Shown here piece by piece: positions 39,644 through 48,657 of a stretch of DNA of 64,000 nucleotides (its first letter is position 1; each line of letters begins with the position of its first letter). The notes beneath the pieces were generated by a model, which saw only the letters and a list, made by a program, of their open reading frames with translations, was not told where the DNA came from and made no database searches. The position numbers and the translations under genes were made by a program. Source of the stretch: Flavobacterium fryxellicola (GTDB lineage Bacteria > Bacteroidota > Bacteroidia > Flavobacteriales > Flavobacteriaceae); contig NZ_FRDK01000009.1 of assembly GCF_900143245.1 (NCBI RefSeq), positions 1 to 64,000 of the forward strand, given 5' to 3'.

Positions 39644-41299
39644 TTAAGCATTTCGCTTATTACTTCTACTTTTTTGATAGAAAATTAATGCTCCTATTAC
39701 ACAAATTATTCCTGATCCAACTGATAATTTTCCACTCGTAGCTTCGATTGATGGAATACCCATAACAATAAACATGGCTCCAGTTATAACAAACGCCACC
39801 GCATAAAGTCCTAATAATCCGCCCACGATATTATTATCATCATCAAAATCCTTTGGTGCCGGTGTTGCTAATTTTATAAAAAATGCTTTTACTTTTTCAT
39901 TATACGTTCGATCAGTTGACAAGAAAAATCCTGACCCCATAAATATCGCAATACAAACTATAATTTCGATAAGTGTGGCCATCTCCCAACTGAAATAGTC
40001 TGTCGAATTTAAAAATATACCTAAACTAACCCCAACAATCATTGAAGCAAGCGCACCCCACGGCTGCGGTCTCCAGAAAATTACACCCATTATCACAGGG
40101 ATTATCATTGGAATTGAAAAAATACCCGATAAATACTGATTCACCTCAAAAGCTCCTCCTAACTTTTCAATATATAAAGCTCCAAATGAGACGACGCATC
40201 CTATGCCAAGAGTCATAATTCGAGCCACCCATAAAGATTCTCTTGGTGACGCATTTTTTCTAAAAAGTCGTTGGTAAATATCTCTTGTGAGCACACTGGC
40301 AGTTACATTGAACTCAGCACTTAAAACTGACATTGTTGCTGCAAACATAGCCGCAATCATTAATCCCATAATTCCTGGCGGAAGTAATTTTAAGCATAAG
40401 GAAACATAAGCCATTTCAGGGTTTTCGAGGTTAGGTAGGATAACTCTCGCCGCAACTGCTGGAAAAAGAAAAATTACGGGAAAAATAAGAAATAAAACTG
40501 CCGATAATATTCCAATTTTTTGTCCGTCTTTTTCTGTTTTCGCACTGTAAAAACGTTGAATAAAGGTCCAGTTTCCTAAATATTTAATCGTAATAGTTAC
40601 ATAGTAAACTAAAAGATAAATTGGCATCCCTCGATCACCATTAAACCAATTCATATTGGCAGGAATAACCTCTTGCATGTTTGAAATTCCACCAGCCGCG
40701 TCGTACGCCAACGGAACTAAAATTAAAGTTGAGAAAAGAAGAATTACAAACTGTACCACATCAGTAACAATTACCGCTAAAAATCCTCCAACGACGGTGT
40801 ATATAGAAACTACTAAACCACAATAAATAATGGCTGTTTGAAAAGGGATTCCAGAAGCCGCCATAACAAATATTCCAATGGAATATAATTTAATCATATC
40901 ATCCAAAAGCTTCAACATGACACCACCCCAAGAAAAAATTTGACGAATGGAACTATTAAAACGAGTTTCCAAAAACTCGACAGGACTAATAATACCTGCC
41001 CTTTTCCATAACTTAGCATAAACAAAAACCGCAATTAACGACGGAAATATTGTTGACCACATAATCGTTATCGCCACAAGGCCGTCAGAATAAGCAATCC
41101 CTGCATAAGCAACAAATACAAAAGTGCTAAACTTTGTCATAAAATTACTGATACCACCAGCAACCCAAGAAATTCCGTTGCCACCTTTAAAGTAATCACC
41201 TATGTTTTTGATATATTTTCCAAGGAAAATACCTATTCCTGCCATTAAAAGCATGTAAATAATTATTGTGATATAATCCAATTCTTGTAGTTTGTTCAT
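39644..41299 (-). CDS. SSS-family sodium/solute symporter
   Basis: Inner-membrane importer of 551 residues with about 13 hydrophobic segments. Family features are DYITIIIYMLLMAGIGIFLG at the start, the GGNGISWVAGGISNFMTKFS segment in the first helix bundle, and AATMSVLSAEFNVTASVLTRD around residue 310. It is clearly different from the SglT-like symporter at 3992. It lies between the FAD/Fe-S dehydrogenase and the GH10 gene, so a hexuronate, an aldobiouronic acid or xylose are plausible substrates. Spacing to the dehydrogenase is 91 bp; to GH10 it is 282 bp with no recognised signal. Confidence 0.88.
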   Translation of the reverse strand: MNKLQELDYITIIIYMLLMAGIGIFLGKYIKNIGDYFKGGNGISWVAGGISNFMTKFSTFVFVAYAGIAYSDGLVAITIMWSTIFPSLIAVFVYAKLWKRAGIISPVEFLETRFNSSIRQIFSWGGVMLKLLDDMIKLYSIGIFVMAASGIPFQTAIIYCGLVVSIYTVVGGFLAVIVTDVVQFVILLFSTLILVPLAYDAAGGISNMQEVIPANMNWFNGDRGMPIYLLVYYVTITIKYLGNWTFIQRFYSAKTEKDGQKIGILSAVLFLIFPVIFLFPAVAARVILPNLENPEMAYVSLCLKLLPPGIMGLMIAAMFAATMSVLSAEFNVTASVLTRDIYQRLFRKNASPRESLWVARIMTLGIGCVVSFGALYIEKLGGAFEVNQYLSGIFSIPMIIPVIMGVIFWRPQPWGALASMIVGVSLGIFLNSTDYFSWEMATLIEIIVCIAIFMGSGFFLSTDRTYNEKVKAFFIKLATPAPKDFDDDNNIVGGLLGLYAVAFVITGAMFIVMGIPSIEATSGKLSVGSGIICVIGALIFYQKSRSNKRNA

Positions 41300-41390
41300 T
41301 CCTTTACTATTTTTAAACCTATTTACTAACCATTTAATTACAAATTATTTTGTCTTTCTTTTCAATCTTTTTAAGCACATTAAAAAACTT

Positions 41391-44213
41391 TTACTTTATT
41401 GATTTTGTTACTTCGTCTACCAAATAAACAATGGATTTATAAGATAAACCAGTGTGTAAACTTAAACCTATTTCGCAAGTTCTACTGGTACAATAAGCTC
41501 GTGTAACGTTACCAGGAATGTCGTCCCTCAATTTGCTTAATCCAAATTGATTCAATTCTGGGAAATCAAATCCTTTGTCTCCAGAGAACCCGCAACATGT
41601 CGTTTCAGTCATTATAACATTTTCTGCACATTTTTTTGCGACAGATTCTAATTTATCTGTCATTCCCATCTTTTTTATACTGCAAACTGGAAAAACTGTT
41701 ATGGTATCCTTCAAAGGACTAACAGTAAGGTAAGGCAATAAAAAGTCATCAATAAATGCAACAGTTTCATATAAATTAAGTCCTAAACAATTGTTCTCTT
41801 TAAGTGTTAATAAACAAGGACTCATATCTGTAATAATTGGAAGTTTACCATTTTCACTCGCTATATAAAGTGCTTTCTCTATTTCTCTGATTTTAAAATT
41901 CCCTACATCTTTATATCCCTTGCTCAAGAAAGGCATTCCACAACATAAATTAGCAACATTTTGCGGATAAATCACCTCATATCCTGCCTTGTTCAATAGC
42001 TTTAAAAGTTTATGACTTAACTGTTCTTCATTCTTATCATTAGCACTAAGTCCCATTGTCCGATTTATACAAGAAGGGAAATAAACCACTTTCCTACTTT
42101 CACTTGACTTGATTTTATTCGAAAGTAATGCCTCTGCTCCATTAGGCAAAAATTGATTCCATTGGGGAAGTTTTTTTATACTTACTTTTCTAAACGCTGT
42201 ACTTACTGCAAGCATGTTGGGATTGCCTAGTACTTTTTGAAAAAAGTTTGCCATTGCCAACAATTTACTGACAACTATAAGTACGAAGGAAAAATTAGCA
42301 GCAACATATCTTGCGATTTTTGCATTCGAATTAAATTCTGCAGTTCTTAAATTTTTAATCAATTTACCTGTATCAATATTTACTGGACAGCTTACTGCGC
42401 ATAAGCCATCTGTTGCGCAAGTATCTTTACCGCTATACTGATATTGCTTTAATAATATTTCTTTTTGCTTTTTTCCTTGTTTAAATGTTGACAAGCGACT
42501 TATCTCTCTAAAAGCGACAATTCTTTGTCTAGGGGATAAAGTAAAATCGGCAGAAACGCAATTCGGTTCACAGAAACCACATTCGGTACATTTATCTATT
42601 ATTGGATCAGCCTGCGGAATAGGTTTTAAATTTTTTAAATGAATACCGCTATCTTTTGAAAGAATAACCTCTGGATTCAATATGGTATAAGGGTCAAATA
42701 ATTTTTTAATTCGATACATTAAATCGTAAGCTTGTTCTCCCCATTCCAATAAAACATATGGGGCCATGTTACGTCCTGTACCATGCTCTGCTTTTAAAGA
42801 ACCGTTGAATTGTTTTACCACTATATTGGCAACTTCATCCATAAAACCAGAGTATCGCTCAATTTCCGAAGGCACATCGAAATTCTGAGTAAAAACAAAG
42901 TGAATATTTCCCTCTAAGGCATGACCAAAAATTACTGCTTCATTATATCCCCATTTTTTAAGTAAATCTTGTAATACAATAGTTGCAACTGCCAAATTTT
43001 CTAATGGAAAAGCAACATCTTCAATTATTACTGAGGTACCCATTTTTCTGATAGCTCCAATCGATGGGAAAAGTCCTTTTCTAATTTCCCACAACAAAGC
43101 ATATTCACTTGCATTCGTGGTAAAAACTATTGGAAATAAGAGTAATTCCTTAGGCACTACTTTAATGATTTCCAATATTTGATTATTTAGGTGATCTTCA
43201 CTATTTGCTCTCGTGTCGATTAAAAGAGCACATGCAGTAATAGGTAAATTCTGTAACGCTTGTGGCATTCCGTCTTTATCTTTAACAGATTTTAATCCTG
43301 CATAATCAATTAATTCTACTGCAGAAACAACAATATTTTTTAAAACGGAAACAACATTACATGCATTTTCTACTGAATTAAAGATCACTAATGCTACTGC
43401 TTTGTTTTTCAGATCTATTACGGTATGATATGTAATTTCTGAGATAAAGCCCAAAGTACCTTCTGATCCAATCATTAAATGCTGGATAATCTCAAACGGA
43501 TCTTTAAAGTCAATCAAGGCATTTAAGCTGTATCCTGTTGTATTTTTTATTTTAAATTTTGATTCAATTCGCTGACATAGCTCTTGATTTGAACGCACAT
43601 CCTTTACAATTAAAAGAAGGTCTTGCAAAAATAGAGCATGAGATTTTGAAAAGGCTTCTTTGCTAGCACTGCAACCCGTATCTAATAAAGTTCCATCCCA
43701 AAAAATAATACGCATACTACTTAAAGTATTATAAGAATTTTGAGCGGTACCACAGCACATACCACTAGCATTATTGGCTGCAATACCGCCGATCATTGCA
43801 GTATTTATTGAAGCTGGATCTGGACCTATTTTCCTATTGTACTTTGCCAGTAATCCATTGACTCTTGCCCCAATTAATCCTGGTTGTAACCGGATTTGTT
43901 TTCCATCATCTAATATTTTAAAATTCTTCCAATGGTATCCAGCAATTATGAGTACGGAATCAGTAATGGCTTGCCCTGATAAACTAGTTCCAGCAGCTCT
44001 AAAAGTCACGGGAATTAGTAAATCAGCACATTCTTTTAATAAAAATGACACCTCATTTTCATCTTGTGCTTTCACAACAATTTTAGGTAGTAGCCTATAA
44101 AAACTGGCGTCAGTTCCATATGCCAGCGTGGATAATTCATCGATGAATACTCGATTTGCATCGATGACACGAGTGAATTTATTATATAAAATTTTGTATT
44201 TACCTGAGAGCAT
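41391..44213 (-). CDS. FAD-linked D-2-hydroxyacid dehydrogenase fused to Fe-S/CCG domains
   Basis: A 940-residue cytoplasmic or membrane-associated fusion. The N-terminal FAD-binding (type 4) domain has TFRAAGTSLSGQAITD and IGGIAANNASGMCCG. The FAD-oxidase C domain has EGTLGFISEITYH and the family-typical AEHGTGRNMAPYV. Two ferredoxin-type clusters follow (CTECGFCEPNC near residue 540, CATDGLCAVSC near 595), then two CCG domains (NLCCGMPF, TTCCGFSG), as in glycolate oxidase subunits GlcD plus GlcF. Relatives oxidise D-lactate, glycolate or similar hydroxyacids and pass electrons to quinone. Its place among hexuronate genes suggests an aldonate or hydroxyacid substrate, but this is inference. 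Confidence 0.85.
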   Translation of the reverse strand: MLSGKYKILYNKFTRVIDANRVFIDELSTLAYGTDASFYRLLPKIVVKAQDENEVSFLLKECADLLIPVTFRAAGTSLSGQAITDSVLIIAGYHWKNFKILDDGKQIRLQPGLIGARVNGLLAKYNRKIGPDPASINTAMIGGIAANNASGMCCGTAQNSYNTLSSMRIIFWDGTLLDTGCSASKEAFSKSHALFLQDLLLIVKDVRSNQELCQRIESKFKIKNTTGYSLNALIDFKDPFEIIQHLMIGSEGTLGFISEITYHTVIDLKNKAVALVIFNSVENACNVVSVLKNIVVSAVELIDYAGLKSVKDKDGMPQALQNLPITACALLIDTRANSEDHLNNQILEIIKVVPKELLLFPIVFTTNASEYALLWEIRKGLFPSIGAIRKMGTSVIIEDVAFPLENLAVATIVLQDLLKKWGYNEAVIFGHALEGNIHFVFTQNFDVPSEIERYSGFMDEVANIVVKQFNGSLKAEHGTGRNMAPYVLLEWGEQAYDLMYRIKKLFDPYTILNPEVILSKDSGIHLKNLKPIPQADPIIDKCTECGFCEPNCVSADFTLSPRQRIVAFREISRLSTFKQGKKQKEILLKQYQYSGKDTCATDGLCAVSCPVNIDTGKLIKNLRTAEFNSNAKIARYVAANFSFVLIVVSKLLAMANFFQKVLGNPNMLAVSTAFRKVSIKKLPQWNQFLPNGAEALLSNKIKSSESRKVVYFPSCINRTMGLSANDKNEEQLSHKLLKLLNKAGYEVIYPQNVANLCCGMPFLSKGYKDVGNFKIREIEKALYIASENGKLPIITDMSPCLLTLKENNCLGLNLYETVAFIDDFLLPYLTVSPLKDTITVFPVCSIKKMGMTDKLESVAKKCAENVIMTETTCCGFSGDKGFDFPELNQFGLSKLRDDIPGNVTRAYCTSRTCEIGLSLHTGLSYKSIVYLVDEVTKSIK

Positions 44214-44428
44214 TTTTGAGATATTAAATTTATGTCAGAAATCAGAATCCGTTCGAAAAAAATAAAAACGTTAACAATATGTAACTGCCTATCATAATAC
44301 TACCCTAATATAAACAGGAACCTTACTTCTAAAAAATATCTATAAAAATAGATTAATCAAAAATTGAAAAGTAGCATTGCCACCTATATATTTGAAAATA
44401 ATTTGATCAATCATTTTCATTGAAAACA

Positions 44429-45397
44429 CTAACTGGTTCTACAAACTTCCATCAAACCTTTCATATACCCAATGCCAAACAAGTTGCCTTTCATTTCATA
44501 CCCAAAATTTTCATTGGATTCACCCGCCATAGTTGGAACGTGATCTGATCTAATTGCTCCTTGAAAACCTACATCATAATATCCTTTCATCATTTTTAGC
44601 ATGTCTGTTGGTCCGTTATCATGAAAAGTTTCTCTAAAATTTTCAGGTGATCCAATAACATCGCGAATATGAACAAAAAAGATTTTATTGTTCTTCCCAT
44701 GCTTATGAATCATTTGCAAAACATCTTCATTCATCGTGGTAAATGTACCTTGACAGAAAGTCAAGCCATGCGACGAACTATCTGACAGAGACAAAGCTCT
44801 ATCAATTGCCTCTGCAGAAGTTAATATCCTACTAATTCCGTGTATAGGAGAAATAGGGGGATCATCTGGATGTAGTGCCATTTTAATTTTATTAGCCTCA
44901 GCAACTGGCATCACGCGTTCAATAAACCATTGATAATTATCCCAAATTTGGTTTTCAGAAAACACCCCGTAAGGTGACTGTGGCTCCAGTTGTGCTTCTT
45001 TCATTGAAAAACCACTTACTGTTGCATTGCCTCTTTCTTTAATATTTTTATTAGTTCTGTACCAACCAGTTGCCATGAAATTATAACAAAGAAGGCGAAC
45101 GTCTAACCTGTTCATATTTTCAAGCATTTTACAATACTTTTCTATATCATTTTCTCTTCCTTTTAATCCCAGCTTTATGCGGTGCATATCAAATTGATCT
45201 CCCTCCAGCCCCCATAATTTAAAACCTTGATTCTGATAAATTTCTTTAGATTTTTCAAACGACTCAAAATTATCAATTGATGGCAAATTTGTAAGCTCAG
45301 GCGCTAATTTTGCGATAGCGTACTCAATGCCCATTTGTTTGCACAACTGCCATTTCTCATCAGGTTGATTTCCAAAAAATAAAAAAGCTAATTTCAT
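44429..45397 (-). CDS. uxuA: Mannonate dehydratase-like protein (short UxuA family)
   Basis: Would dehydrate D-mannonate to 2-keto-3-deoxygluconate. At 322 residues it is shorter than the about 390 of E. coli UxuA, but the metal and active-site blocks are present in order: CYNFMATGWYRT, MALHPDDPP (His), LTFCQGTFTTM (Cys), IFFVHIRDVIGSPENFRETF (His), and AIRSDHVPTM (Asp). These correspond to the His-Cys-His-Asp metal set known for ManD. The gene stands between RraA-like (23 bp) and the FAD dehydrogenase. A related dehydratase or epimerase with another sugar acid is the alternative. Confidence 0.78.
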   Translation of the reverse strand: MKLAFLFFGNQPDEKWQLCKQMGIEYAIAKLAPELTNLPSIDNFESFEKSKEIYQNQGFKLWGLEGDQFDMHRIKLGLKGRENDIEKYCKMLENMNRLDVRLLCYNFMATGWYRTNKNIKERGNATVSGFSMKEAQLEPQSPYGVFSENQIWDNYQWFIERVMPVAEANKIKMALHPDDPPISPIHGISRILTSAEAIDRALSLSDSSSHGLTFCQGTFTTMNEDVLQMIHKHGKNNKIFFVHIRDVIGSPENFRETFHDNGPTDMLKMMKGYYDVGFQGAIRSDHVPTMAGESNENFGYEMKGNLFGIGYMKGLMEVCRTS

Positions 45398-45420
45398 TCT
45401 ATTGTTTTAAATATATTATC

Positions 45421-46164
45421 TTAAAAATAGCCACCTTTATCAGTAATATCTTTTACCGATTGTCCTTCATGTACCCATCCAAAAATTTTCTTTTCATTTT
45501 CCTTGATTTCTTCCGCACGTATTAGGACATCATAAGCAATATCTCTTGGAACTACTAAAACTCCGTCAACATCTCCTAAAACAATATCTCCTGGTTTTAA
45601 TATTACGGTTCCAATTTGTAATGGCACTTGGTAATCAGTAATTAAACATCTGCCTAAGCTTCCGTTCGATGAACGATATTTGTAAAAAACAGGAAAATCA
45701 GCTTCTAGAATTTGATGTGTATCTCGAATACCTCCATCTAAACAGGCTGCTTTAATTTTCTTCCCTTTAGCAGTTGCAGTCATCACACCACCCCATGAGG
45801 TTGATTCTTCATCTTTGCTGCTATCCCAAACTACAAAGGCGTTTTCATGCATTTCATCGAGCATTTTAGTGCGAAATTCCATCTCACCAGAAACTTTAGT
45901 GCTTGAAGAACTTTTTACTGTAAAAGCAAATCCGGCAACTGTGCGGTATTCTCTTAACGGAATAATATAATTAGGAAGTGCTTGATTTAATAAACAATAT
46001 TCTCTCAAAACATCATTAATTGCACCGGTATACAATTCTTCAAACCTACTCAATAACTCATTATCAGAAATAGGGAATGTAACTTTTGAAATACTTTCAC
46101 GCATTTCAATGAGTTTATCCAATTTCATCATGCTAACCTCTTTCTTGTATTGATCTACACTCAT
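45421..46164 (-). CDS. RraA/HMG-aldolase family protein
   Basis: A 247-residue protein of the RraA-like fold. Family motifs are KAACLDGGIRDT near residue 135 and PGDIVLGDVDGVLVVPRDIA near residue 195, which hold the Arg-Asp metal/pyruvate-enolate site of HMG/CHA aldolases. Family members act as 4-hydroxy-4-methyl-2-oxoglutarate aldolases, oxaloacetate decarboxylases or dehydratase-like sugar acid enzymes. Between the SDR (18 bp) and UxuA-like genes, it probably handles a hexuronate-derived keto or enol intermediate, though no step of the standard isomerase route needs it. Two Met residues at positions 12-13 offer later starts. Confidence 0.8.
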   Translation of the reverse strand: MSVDQYKKEVSMMKLDKLIEMRESISKVTFPISDNELLSRFEELYTGAINDVLREYCLLNQALPNYIIPLREYRTVAGFAFTVKSSSSTKVSGEMEFRTKMLDEMHENAFVVWDSSKDEESTSWGGVMTATAKGKKIKAACLDGGIRDTHQILEADFPVFYKYRSSNGSLGRCLITDYQVPLQIGTVILKPGDIVLGDVDGVLVVPRDIAYDVLIRAEEIKENEKKIFGWVHEGQSVKDITDKGGYF

Positions 46165-46182
46165 AATATCTATATATTTAAA

Positions 46183-47025
46183 TTAAACTCCTGATGAAGC
46201 TAAAAACCCCCCATCAACGGGAACAACTATTCCTGTGACAAATGCAGCTGCATTTGCATCTATTAACCAGTTCATACAACCAATCAGCTCCGAGGCCTCA
46301 CCAAAACGTTTCATTGGCGTATGCCCTAGAACATTGATTGCACGATCAGTTTGTGATCCATCTTCATTATACATTATTTTTAAACTACGCTCATTTAAAA
46401 AAAAGCCTGGTGCAATTGCGTTTACACGAATATTAGCAGGAGCTAAATATCCAGCGAGCCATTGTGTGAAATTAGCAATACCCGCCTTTGCCATTCCATA
46501 AGCGCCTACTTTGCTTAATGGCCTATAACTATTCATAGACGCGATATTTATTATCACGCCTTCTTTTTGTTTTGCCATTTCTTTTCCAAAAACAAAAGAT
46601 GGAATGACAGTTCCCATAGTATTTACATTAATCACGTTTTGAAAAATGTCCATATCAAGATTAAAAAAACCTTTAACCTCTGGAGTTTCTTCCAGTTCTC
46701 TTTCATCAAACTCCGTAATATTTGTTAATGCATCTGGTTGATTCCCACCGGCACCATTGATTAAAACACTGCATATCCCTAATTTTTCTTTGATTATTTC
46801 GTTAGCGCTAATTATGGATTGTCTATCGGAAACATCCACACTAATTGAAACAGCAATTCCTCCATTGTTCTGGATTTGTTCTTCTACAATTTTAAGCTTT
46901 TCTATAGTTCTTCCTAAAAGCGCTACTTTGTAACCTTGACTTGCTAAACTCCTTGCCATTTCTGAGCATAAAGTGCCTCCTGCTCCTGTAACAACAGCTA
47001 CTTTACCTTCATTTCTATTTTCCAT
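46183..47025 (-). CDS. SDR-family oxidoreductase, probable D-mannonate oxidoreductase
   Basis: Classical short-chain dehydrogenase of 280 residues. The NAD(P)-binding motif VVTGAGGTLCSEMA is near residue 10. VLINGAGG comes after strand four, the catalytic Ser is in IINIASMNSYRP, and the YxxxK pair is in GAYGMAKAG. In gene order it replaces UxuB: D-fructuronate from UxaC must be reduced to D-mannonate before UxuA can act, and no UxuB of the long-chain type is in the window. Its start overlaps the uxaC stop by 11 bp, which indicates translational coupling. The reaction is inferred from context. Confidence 0.82.
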   Translation of the reverse strand: MENRNEGKVAVVTGAGGTLCSEMARSLASQGYKVALLGRTIEKLKIVEEQIQNNGGIAVSISVDVSDRQSIISANEIIKEKLGICSVLINGAGGNQPDALTNITEFDERELEETPEVKGFFNLDMDIFQNVINVNTMGTVIPSFVFGKEMAKQKEGVIINIASMNSYRPLSKVGAYGMAKAGIANFTQWLAGYLAPANIRVNAIAPGFFLNERSLKIMYNEDGSQTDRAINVLGHTPMKRFGEASELIGCMNWLIDANAAAFVTGIVVPVDGGFLASSGV

Positions 47026-48424
47026 TTTCTATCATATTTTTGCTATTGGTGTAGCATATATTTGTAACTAAATTTTTCAGTAAAATTTCATCATTGGGCA
47101 CCAAGCCTTTTTCAACCCATTCTCCTATAATATTGCAAAGAATTCTTCTAAAATAATCATGTCTCGAAAATGACAAAATACTTCGTGAATCAGTAGTCAT
47201 TCCAATAAACCTATGTAATATTGAATAACTTGCAGTTGCAATTATTTGATTTTTAATTCCATCAAAATGATCGTTGTACCACCAAGCTGGTCCAAATTGC
47301 ACTTTTGCTGGTACATTATCCTGAGAGAATGAACCTGTCAATGTCGCAAAAGTACTATTGTCGGCAGGGTTTAGCGTAAACAGAATAATATTAGGTAACA
47401 GCTTATCTTTTTCTAAAGAATCGAGTAAACTTGCTACTCCAGAAATATCAGCTGTATTTCCTATAGCAGCATACCCGCCTGCACTTCCTGCTAATTCTCG
47501 TAATCGAGAGCTAGTAAATCTATGCGCTCCAATGTGCAACTGTAAGGTCCATCCTTTTTGGGCGAAAGATTTACCTATAAAATTTAAAATATAGGATTTA
47601 AAACCAACAACTTCTTCATTAGTAAGTTTTTTTTCTAAAAGCCATTTTTTAAACAACGCTTGCGCCTCATTTAACGCTGGCAATCTAAATTTAAAGCCTG
47701 AATCCAATGCTTGGTCTGCTAAATTGCATCCATTTTCATTGAAATATTGAATTCTTATTTCAAGAGCTTCTTGCAATTTCTCCAAAGAACTAATTGCGAT
47801 AGTAGTACTCTCTTCTAATCGTTCGATAAATCCATTTGAAATCCACATTTCAATATTTAATGCGGCATCGCTTCTTAAAGACGGTAATACTATAAAATTC
47901 GCATTTTCAGTAGCATTTTTGTGCTTTGATAAATCATCAAACCAATCATCAGACGTACACAGCGTGTCTACATTAAACTTATCTAACAACGAATTGTTTC
48001 TAAAATCATCCGTTTCAAGTAGTTTATTGCAGTGATTCCAAACTACTTCTGCATTATCAACATTTAAAAGGTAATCTATTCCGAAGATTTTTTTCAGTTC
48101 CAAACACGACCAATGAAACAATGGATTTCCTATTGTTTGTGGAAAGACATTTGCCCAGGCCATAAACTTCTCTTTATCTGTAGCATTGCCAGAAATAAAA
48201 TATTCTGGTACACCTTCAATGCGCATTGCACGGTGTTTATATGGATCATTAACAACCCAAACTTGAGCTATGTTGTCAAATTTTTGATTGTCTAGTAAAT
48301 GATTTATATTTAAATGATTGTGATAATCGATAATTGGTAAATCCTTAGCAACATTATGAAATAAATGTATTGCAGCCGAATTTTCTAAAAAATAATTTTC
48401 ACCAAGGAAACTATAATTTGACAT
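47015..48424 (-). CDS. uxaC: Glucuronate/uronate isomerase
   Basis: Isomerises D-glucuronate to D-fructuronate (and D-galacturonate to D-tagaturonate). The start is placed at the ATG at 48422-48424 because it gives 469 residues, the same as E. coli UxaC, beginning MSNYSFLGENYFLENSAA. The longer frame adds 20 hydrophobic residues that do not belong to the family and would mimic a signal anchor. The metal-binding DYHNHLN is near residue 35; other family blocks are GAHRFTSSRLRELAGSAGGY and SRHDYFRRILC near the C-terminus. Overlaps the SDR gene and lies 233 bp downstream of susD, after a hairpin. Confidence 0.93.
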   Translation of the reverse strand: MSNYSFLGENYFLENSAAIHLFHNVAKDLPIIDYHNHLNINHLLDNQKFDNIAQVWVVNDPYKHRAMRIEGVPEYFISGNATDKEKFMAWANVFPQTIGNPLFHWSCLELKKIFGIDYLLNVDNAEVVWNHCNKLLETDDFRNNSLLDKFNVDTLCTSDDWFDDLSKHKNATENANFIVLPSLRSDAALNIEMWISNGFIERLEESTTIAISSLEKLQEALEIRIQYFNENGCNLADQALDSGFKFRLPALNEAQALFKKWLLEKKLTNEEVVGFKSYILNFIGKSFAQKGWTLQLHIGAHRFTSSRLRELAGSAGGYAAIGNTADISGVASLLDSLEKDKLLPNIILFTLNPADNSTFATLTGSFSQDNVPAKVQFGPAWWYNDHFDGIKNQIIATASYSILHRFIGMTTDSRSILSFSRHDYFRRILCNIIGEWVEKGLVPNDEILLKNLVTNICYTNSKNMIENGK

Positions 48425-48608
48425 GTAAATAATAAAAAAAATTAATAGAATAAAGCCGTTAAGGAAAAGCTCAGATAGTTGCATTGTCTTTTAAAAAACT
48501 TAATTAAATTCTCACTGATCAAGTGTACTATTTAAAGTTTAAAAAAAAGCTTTGGTTTGTAGTCTTCTATCTTTCTTCAAGGTGAAAAATGGGATATCAT
48601 TTTTATGG

Positions 48609-48645
48609 TAATAAACAAACCCCACTTAAAAGGGCTTGTTTATTA
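48609..48645 (-). terminator. Hairpin downstream of susD (attenuator or partial terminator)
   Basis: Arms TAATAAACAA (48609-48618) and TTGTTTATTA (48636-48645) match perfectly, with an inner CCC/GGG pair, and lie 13 bp past the susD stop codon. No long T-run follows on the minus strand, so it may reduce transcription into uxaC or protect the susCD mRNA end instead of fully stopping transcription. Confidence 0.5.
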
Positions 48646-48657
48646 GCAATTTTGCTT

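Noticed and set aside
48425..48484. N-terminal extension of UxaC with a hydrophobic stretch
   Set aside because: The extra 20 residues are foreign to the family; the internal ATG at 48424 gives the normal length.
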